The position numbers and the translations under genes were made by a program. The notes beneath the pieces are model-generated. The model did no database searches and had not been told where the DNA came from. It saw nothing but the letters and a program-made list of their open reading frames with translations. A stretch of 8,082 nucleotides of DNA from CAYZMH01 sp964479445 (lineage in GTDB: Bacteria; Bacteroidota; Bacteroidia; Bacteroidales; GCA-2748055). The first letter of the stretch is position 1, and each line of letters starts with the position of its first letter. Location of the stretch: contig CAYZMH010000116.1 of the NCBI GenBank assembly GCA_964479445.1, forward strand, positions 1 to 8,082. Reading direction: 5' to 3'. Shown piece by piece: positions 4,540 through 8,082 of the stretch.

Positions 4540-6525
4540 ATGTACGATATTCTTGAATTAAACAAAAAGCTTCTTACCGAGTTAAGGGAGATTGCTAAAG
4601 AACTGAAAATTAAGCGGGTAGAATCTTATAGAAAGCAGGATCTTATTTACAAGATACTGGATACCCAGGCCATCGTTGCTTCCGAAGCCAAAGCTACCAG
4701 GAAGAGCACTCCCTCAAAAAATGAGAGCGAAAGTGCGGCAAAAGGTAAGAAATCCTCCAGGGAGACCGGCAAGCAGGCGGAGAGTAAAAAACAACCTGAT
4801 AACAAGGGGGATAAGCGAGACCGCCCAACGCGTAAGCGGAGCAAAGCAGATGATAAGCCCGAACGGGTGGCTTCTTCTAATCCTGATAAGGATCAGCATC
4901 CCCGGGATACCGATTCATCGCAGCGCGATGGAGCCAGGAAGCAGGAAGAGGATCATAAGCAGCAATCTCCCCGCAGGGGAGGGCGTCCGGCTCAAAGGGG
5001 ATCCCAATCTCAGCATCCGGCCGATCAAAAACCGGCATCTCAAAAACCGGCACCACAGAAACAGGTGTCACCGAGGCAGCCGGCGAAAAAGCAATCATCA
5101 CAACAACAGCCGCAGCAACAGCCGCAGCAACAGCCGCAGCAACAACCGCAGCAACAACCGCAGCAACAACCACAGCAGCAACAACCACCCAGGCAGGGAG
5201 GGCGGCAGCAGGGTTCATCCCATGCTTCCCAGCAGGGAGGGCAACCTCACCAGTCACAGCAGACCCACCCGGGTCAGTCAGGCCAGCAACAGGATCGCCA
5301 GGGAGGCAAACGTCCGCAGGACCGCCACGACGGCCGCCACGACCACCGGGGTGATAATCGCCATGACAGTCAGCGGGAACCCAGGGGAGTGGATAAGTAC
5401 GATTTCGAGGGACTGATCATCAACTCCGGGGTGCTGGAGATCATGCCCGATGGGTATGGATTCCTTCGCTCTGCCGATTACAACTACCTGAACTCACCCG
5501 ACGATATTTATGTTTCCCAGAGTCAGATTAAACTTTTTGGTCTGAAGACCGGCGACAATGTCAGGGGATCGATCCGTCCGCCCAAGGAAGGGGAGAAGTA
5601 TTTCCCGCTGATCAAGGTGGAAGAGATCAACGGGCGGAGTCCGGATTTCATCCGCGACCGCGTTCCGTTTGACTACCTGACCCCTCTTTTCCCGGAAGAG
5701 AAATTCACTCTTATCGGGAATGGGAGACCTAACCTTTCTGTTCGCGTGGTGGATATGTTTGCCCCGATCGGGAAGGGTCAGCGCGGGTTAATCGTTGCCC
5801 AGCCCAAGACCGGGAAAACCGTATTGCTGAAAGATATTGCCAATGCCATCGCAATCAATCAGCCCGAGGTGTACATGATCGTGTTGCTTATCGATGAGCG
5901 GCCGGAGGAGGTGACCGATATGGCCCGGAACGTGAATGCCGAGGTGATCTCGTCCACTTTTGATGAGCCCGCGGAGCGTCACGTAAGGGTTGCCAATATC
6001 GTCCTGGAGAAGGCCAAGCGTATGGTGGAGTGCGGACACGATGTGATGATCCTGCTGGATTCTATTACCCGGCTTGCACGCGCCTACAATACTATTTCTC
6101 CGGCTTCCGGCAAGGTGTTGTCGGGAGGGGTGGATGCCAATGCCCTGCATAAGCCCAAGCGCTTTTTTGGTGCTGCCCGGAACATCGAGGGTGGCGGATC
6201 ACTGACCATCCTTGCCACGGCTCTTACAGAGACCGGTTCCAAGATGGACGATGTGATCTTTGAAGAGTTCAAGGGTACCGGTAACATGGAGCTGCAGCTC
6301 GACCGGAAGCTTTCCAACAAGCGCGTCTTCCCGGCAGTGGATGTGAATCTCTCCAGTACAAGGAGGGAGGACCTGTTGCTGGATAAGCCCATGCTCGATA
6401 AGATATGGATCCTCCGGAATTACCTGGCCGACATGAACGCCGTGGAGTCCATGGATTTCCTGCGCGACCGCATGAATAAAACAAGTTCCAACGAGGAGTT
6501 CCTAATCTCCATGAATAGCGAATAA
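4540..6525 (+). CDS. rho: transcription termination factor Rho with long disordered insertion
   Basis: Rho is the hexameric RNA-dependent ATPase/helicase that ends untranslated transcripts. This one has 661 residues against 419 in E. coli. Residues 1-42 are the Rho-N helical domain. About 45-285 is a hydrophilic insertion without hydrophobic core, rich in Q, K, R, S, P, D and H, including QQQP repeats at 188-211. The cold-shock-like RNA-binding domain follows (GVLEIMPDGYGFLRSADYNY from 297, then DDIYVS, to about 365). Next is the ATPase core: Walker A AQPKTGKT (420-427, K426), Walker B VMILLD (502-507), Q-loop KVLSGGVDANALHKPKRFF (525-543) and R-loop GSKMDD (566-571). All catalytic motifs look intact. 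The start is the first ATG that gives the Rho-N domain; no Shine-Dalgarno is visible. Long insertions are common in Bacteroidota Rho, and in Bacteroides thetaiotaomicron this region drives phase separation. The gene stands alone between its own promoter candidate and a strong terminator. Confidence 0.97.
   Translation: MYDILELNKKLLTELREIAKELKIKRVESYRKQDLIYKILDTQAIVASEAKATRKSTPSKNESESAAKGKKSSRETGKQAESKKQPDNKGDKRDRPTRKRSKADDKPERVASSNPDKDQHPRDTDSSQRDGARKQEEDHKQQSPRRGGRPAQRGSQSQHPADQKPASQKPAPQKQVSPRQPAKKQSSQQQPQQQPQQQPQQQPQQQPQQQPQQQQPPRQGGRQQGSSHASQQGGQPHQSQQTHPGQSGQQQDRQGGKRPQDRHDGRHDHRGDNRHDSQREPRGVDKYDFEGLIINSGVLEIMPDGYGFLRSADYNYLNSPDDIYVSQSQIKLFGLKTGDNVRGSIRPPKEGEKYFPLIKVEEINGRSPDFIRDRVPFDYLTPLFPEEKFTLIGNGRPNLSVRVVDMFAPIGKGQRGLIVAQPKTGKTVLLKDIANAIAINQPEVYMIVLLIDERPEEVTDMARNVNAEVISSTFDEPAERHVRVANIVLEKAKRMVECGHDVMILLDSITRLARAYNTISPASGKVLSGGVDANALHKPKRFFGAARNIEGGGSLTILATALTETGSKMDDVIFEEFKGTGNMELQLDRKLSNKRVFPAVDVNLSSTRREDLLLDKPMLDKIWILRNYLADMNAVESMDFLRDRMNKTSSNEEFLISMNSE
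5101..5172 (+). repeat. six 12-bp tandem units encoding QQQP inside rho
   Basis: Six consecutive 12-base units close to CAGCAACAGCCG run from 5101 to 5172, each encoding Gln-Gln-Gln-Pro. Units 2 and 3 are identical, units 4 and 5 are identical, and the others differ at one or two bases. A degenerate continuation (QQQQPP) extends to about 5190. The unit is a multiple of three, so gain or loss of copies would keep the rho frame. Confidence 0.95.
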
Positions 6526-6552
6526 CAGGGATTGTATCCCTTAAGTATATAC

Positions 6553-6581
6553 AAACCCCGGTCCGGACCGGGGTTTTTTTT
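6553..6581 (+). terminator. strong intrinsic terminator after rho
   Basis: A perfect 18-base palindrome, CCCCGGTCCGGACCGGGG (6556-6573), is flanked by AAA and followed by eight T residues (6574-6581). It can form a stem of at least seven GC-rich pairs with a CCGG loop, extended by A-T pairs. It begins 28 bases after the rho stop. The T-run is on one side only, so it serves the plus strand. Confidence 0.93.
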
Positions 6582-6616
6582 CCTGAACCGCTCACCATGC
6601 GAACAGGAAGGTATTT

Positions 6617-6670
6617 CCCCCGGGGGCATTGAGGGTTAAAAAACGCTAACTCCTACTTGCTCAGGGAGTT
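6617..6670. other. palindrome and small hairpin between rho terminator and nifJ
   Basis: Two small symmetric elements lie here: the palindrome CCCCCGGGGG (6617-6626), and a stem AACTCC (6648-6653) / GGAGTT (6665-6670) with an 11-base loop. Neither is followed by a T-run, and no open frame with a family signature covers them. Their role is unknown and they may be chance. Confidence 0.3.
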
Positions 6671-6746
6671 CGTTCCGGATAACACCCCAACTATTTGTAT
6701 TCATTTTATATTAGGATCTGCCCTTACCAGATACGCCTAAAAATTA

Positions 6747-6754
6747 TAATTTTG
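6747..6754 (+). promoter_or_regulatory. -7 promoter element candidate for nifJ
   Basis: TAATTTTG matches the Bacteroidota -7 consensus TAnnTTTG exactly. No clear TTTG lies 19-21 bases upstream (only a partial TTA at 6724-6726). Transcription would begin near 6761, leaving a leader of about 50 bases that is very A/T-rich up to the ATG at 6812, the usual setting for initiation without a Shine-Dalgarno sequence in this phylum. Confidence 0.45.
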
Positions 6755-6811
6755 GGTGACGGTTCTTCTGAACTTTAAATAATTGGATTTTAAATACTTA
6801 AGTTTATTAAA

Positions 6812-8053
6812 ATGGTAAAAGGAAAGAATACTATTACCTGCGATGGGAACTACGCGGCTTCTCATGTGGCTTACATGTTCAGTGAGGTGGCGGCGATCTA
6901 TCCCATTACCCCCTCTTCCAATATGGCAGAGAATGTGGATGAATGGGCATCGCACGGCAGAAAAAACATTTTCGGAGAGACGGTGCATGTCACCGAGATG
7001 CAGTCGGAGGGAGGAGCTTCAGGAGCCGTACACGGTGCTCTTCAGAGCGGGGCTTTAACTTCCACTTTTACGGCTTCGCAGGGATTGCTTTTAATGATCC
7101 CCAATATGTATAAGATCTCGGGTGAGTTGCTACCCGGTGTATTTCATGTATCGGCACGCAGTCTGGCTGCCCAGGCACTCTCAATTTTCGGGGATCACAG
7201 CGACGTGATGGCTACCCGGAACACGGGATTTGCCATGCTGGCCACCGGCAGTGTGCAGCAGATCATGGATATAGCGGCTGTGGCTCATCTTGCCTCCATC
7301 AAGTCGCGGATCCCCTTCCTGCATTTCTTTGATGGGTTCCGTACCAGTCATGAGATACAGAAGGTGGAGGTTCCCGCCAACGAAGATTTTGCCGACCTGA
7401 TCGATAAGGATGCCCTGAAAGCTTTCAGGGATAATTCATTGAACCCCGAGCACCCGGTGACACGGGGTACAGCTCAGAATCCGGATATCTACTTCCAGGC
7501 ACGTGAGTCGGCCAATACCTTTTATGAGAAGGTGCCCGATATCGTGGAAGAGTATATGCAGGAGATCTCCGGTCGCATCGGGAGGGAGTATCATCCCTTT
7601 ACCTATCACGGTGCCCCCGATGCAGAGCGGGTGGTCGTGGCCATGGGCTCCGTTACGGAGACTATCAGCGAGGTAGTGGACCACCTGGTTGAAAAGGGTG
7701 AGAAGGTAGGATTGGTGACTGTTCACCTCTACCGCCCGTTTTCCGCCAAGTACTTCTTCAGGGCGATGCCCGATACGGTGAAGCGTATCGCCGTGCTGGA
7801 CCGCACCAAGGAGCCGGGAGCCAATGGGGAACCGCTCTACCTGGATGTGCGTGACCTCTATTACGGAAAGGAGAATGGCCCGGAGATCGTGGGTGGTCGG
7901 TACGGACTCTCCTCCAAGGATACCACCCCGGCCATGATCCAGTCGGTATACGATAACCTGGATCAGAAAGAGCCCAAAAACCGGTTCACCGTGGGAATTA
8001 TCGACGATGTTTCCTACACCTCGCTGCCGTTGCTGGACGATATTCGGTGGTAA
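6812..8053 (+). CDS. nifJ: pyruvate:ferredoxin (flavodoxin) oxidoreductase, N-terminal part, frame broken near the end
   Basis: Homodimeric PFOR oxidatively decarboxylates pyruvate with CoA to acetyl-CoA and CO2, passing electrons to ferredoxin or flavodoxin in anaerobes. The full enzyme has about 1,170-1,200 residues; here 413 are read before a TAA. Domain I (1 to about 250) carries YPITPSS (30-36), TEMQSEGG (61-68), TASQGLLLMIPNMYKISGEL (87-106) and HVSARS (112-117). T33, E66 and R116 correspond, with a constant offset of two, to the pyruvate/TPP-site residues T31, E64 and R114 of the Desulfovibrio africanus enzyme. Domain II (about 270-395) has VAMGSVTE, VHLYRPFSAK, VLDRTKEPG and GGRYGLSSKDTTPA. 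The last residues, VGIIDDVSYTSLP, belong to the junction with domain III, which in the family continues without a stop. The family-like continuation is found in another frame from 8047. The stop is therefore probably not the natural end. Alternatives are a sequencing error, a real mutation or a split gene. Confidence 0.9.
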   Translation: MVKGKNTITCDGNYAASHVAYMFSEVAAIYPITPSSNMAENVDEWASHGRKNIFGETVHVTEMQSEGGASGAVHGALQSGALTSTFTASQGLLLMIPNMYKISGELLPGVFHVSARSLAAQALSIFGDHSDVMATRNTGFAMLATGSVQQIMDIAAVAHLASIKSRIPFLHFFDGFRTSHEIQKVEVPANEDFADLIDKDALKAFRDNSLNPEHPVTRGTAQNPDIYFQARESANTFYEKVPDIVEEYMQEISGRIGREYHPFTYHGAPDAERVVVAMGSVTETISEVVDHLVEKGEKVGLVTVHLYRPFSAKYFFRAMPDTVKRIAVLDRTKEPGANGEPLYLDVRDLYYGKENGPEIVGGRYGLSSKDTTPAMIQSVYDNLDQKEPKNRFTVGIIDDVSYTSLPLLDDIRW

Positions 8054-8082
8054 AAGAGGGAAACTTTGAAGGGAAGTTCTAC
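8047..8082 (+). CDS. nifJ: continuation of nifJ in the -1 frame, cut by the window edge
   Basis: From GTG at 8047 to the last base, the frame one base back reads VVKEGNFEGKFY. In Bacteroidota NifJ the junction after SLP is followed by an acidic stretch and then EG-x-FE-x-KFYGLGADGTVGANK, as I recall the family. The 12 residues seen here fit the start of that gamma-subunit-like domain III. Joining DDIR to VVKEG needs one extra base around 8045-8048, as if a GGG had become GG. The GTG overlaps the upstream TAA, so a separate start is possible but unusual. The segment is too short for certainty on its own. Confidence 0.6.
   Translation, partial: MVKEGNFEGKFY

Noticed and set aside
5101..5172. 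CRISPR array
   Set aside because: The units are 12 bases, directly adjacent with no spacers, and in frame within rho.
4676..5416. 246-residue frame overlapping rho, and a 126-residue antisense frame (5257-4877) with alanine/valine runs
   Set aside because: Both are shadows of the low-complexity CAG/CAA/CCG-rich coding of the Rho insertion, which lacks stops in other frames. The Rho frame is fixed by conserved domains on both sides.
6692..6712. Second nifJ promoter built on TTTG at 6694-6697
   Set aside because: No TAnnTTTG-like box is found 19-21 bases downstream of it.
8040..8056. Programmed -1 ribosomal frameshift in nifJ
   Set aside because: No X-XXY-YYZ slippery heptamer is present in the zero frame before the stop. 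A one-base indel explains the break more simply, although this needs the reads.

Overview
The window looks like core chromosome of an anaerobic member of the Bacteroidota, probably order Bacteroidales. The clues are a 287-residue primary sigma factor without region 1.1, a Rho factor with a long disordered insertion, start codons without clear Shine-Dalgarno sequences, promoter candidates of the TTTG / TAnnTTTG type, and a NifJ-type pyruvate:ferredoxin oxidoreductase. Nothing points to a mobile element, prophage, CRISPR array or tRNA/rRNA gene.

Layout, left to right. (1) Bases 2-256 (+) are the C-terminal end of an RNase D-like 3'-5' exonuclease. Its stop overlaps the start of an RlmI-type 23S rRNA m5C methyltransferase (253-1440, +) in an ATGA junction. 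(2) After a short gap with a candidate promoter comes a lipoprotein of the DUF2807 / head-GIN family (1581-2303, +), built from seven SSAGD-type repeats. (3) Facing it on the minus strand is an rpoD-yaaA pair. The primary sigma factor (3965-3102) runs into the peroxide-stress protein YaaA (3102-2338) with a one-base stop/start overlap. (4) A 574-base AT-rich intergenic region (3966-4539) separates rpoD from the divergent rho gene. It holds a good rho promoter candidate, a G-poor rho leader, and a 13-bp inverted repeat around a CTCGCGAG palindrome. (5) rho (4540-6525, +) has a roughly 240-residue hydrophilic insertion with a 12-bp tandem repeat encoding QQQP, and ends in a textbook intrinsic terminator. 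(6) A further promoter candidate leads into the N-terminal third of pyruvate:ferredoxin oxidoreductase (6812 to the right edge). Its reading frame breaks at about 8047, only 36 bases before the window ends, and the homologous sequence continues in another frame.

Functionally, the window joins RNA housekeeping (exonuclease, rRNA methylation), the transcription machinery (primary sigma factor and Rho, divergent from one intergenic region), oxidative-stress protection (YaaA) and oxygen-sensitive central metabolism (NifJ). I see no undescribed multi-gene system. The points most worth checking are the NifJ frame break, the repeat-bearing disordered region of Rho, the structured rpoD/rho intergenic region, and the rpoD-yaaA coupling.
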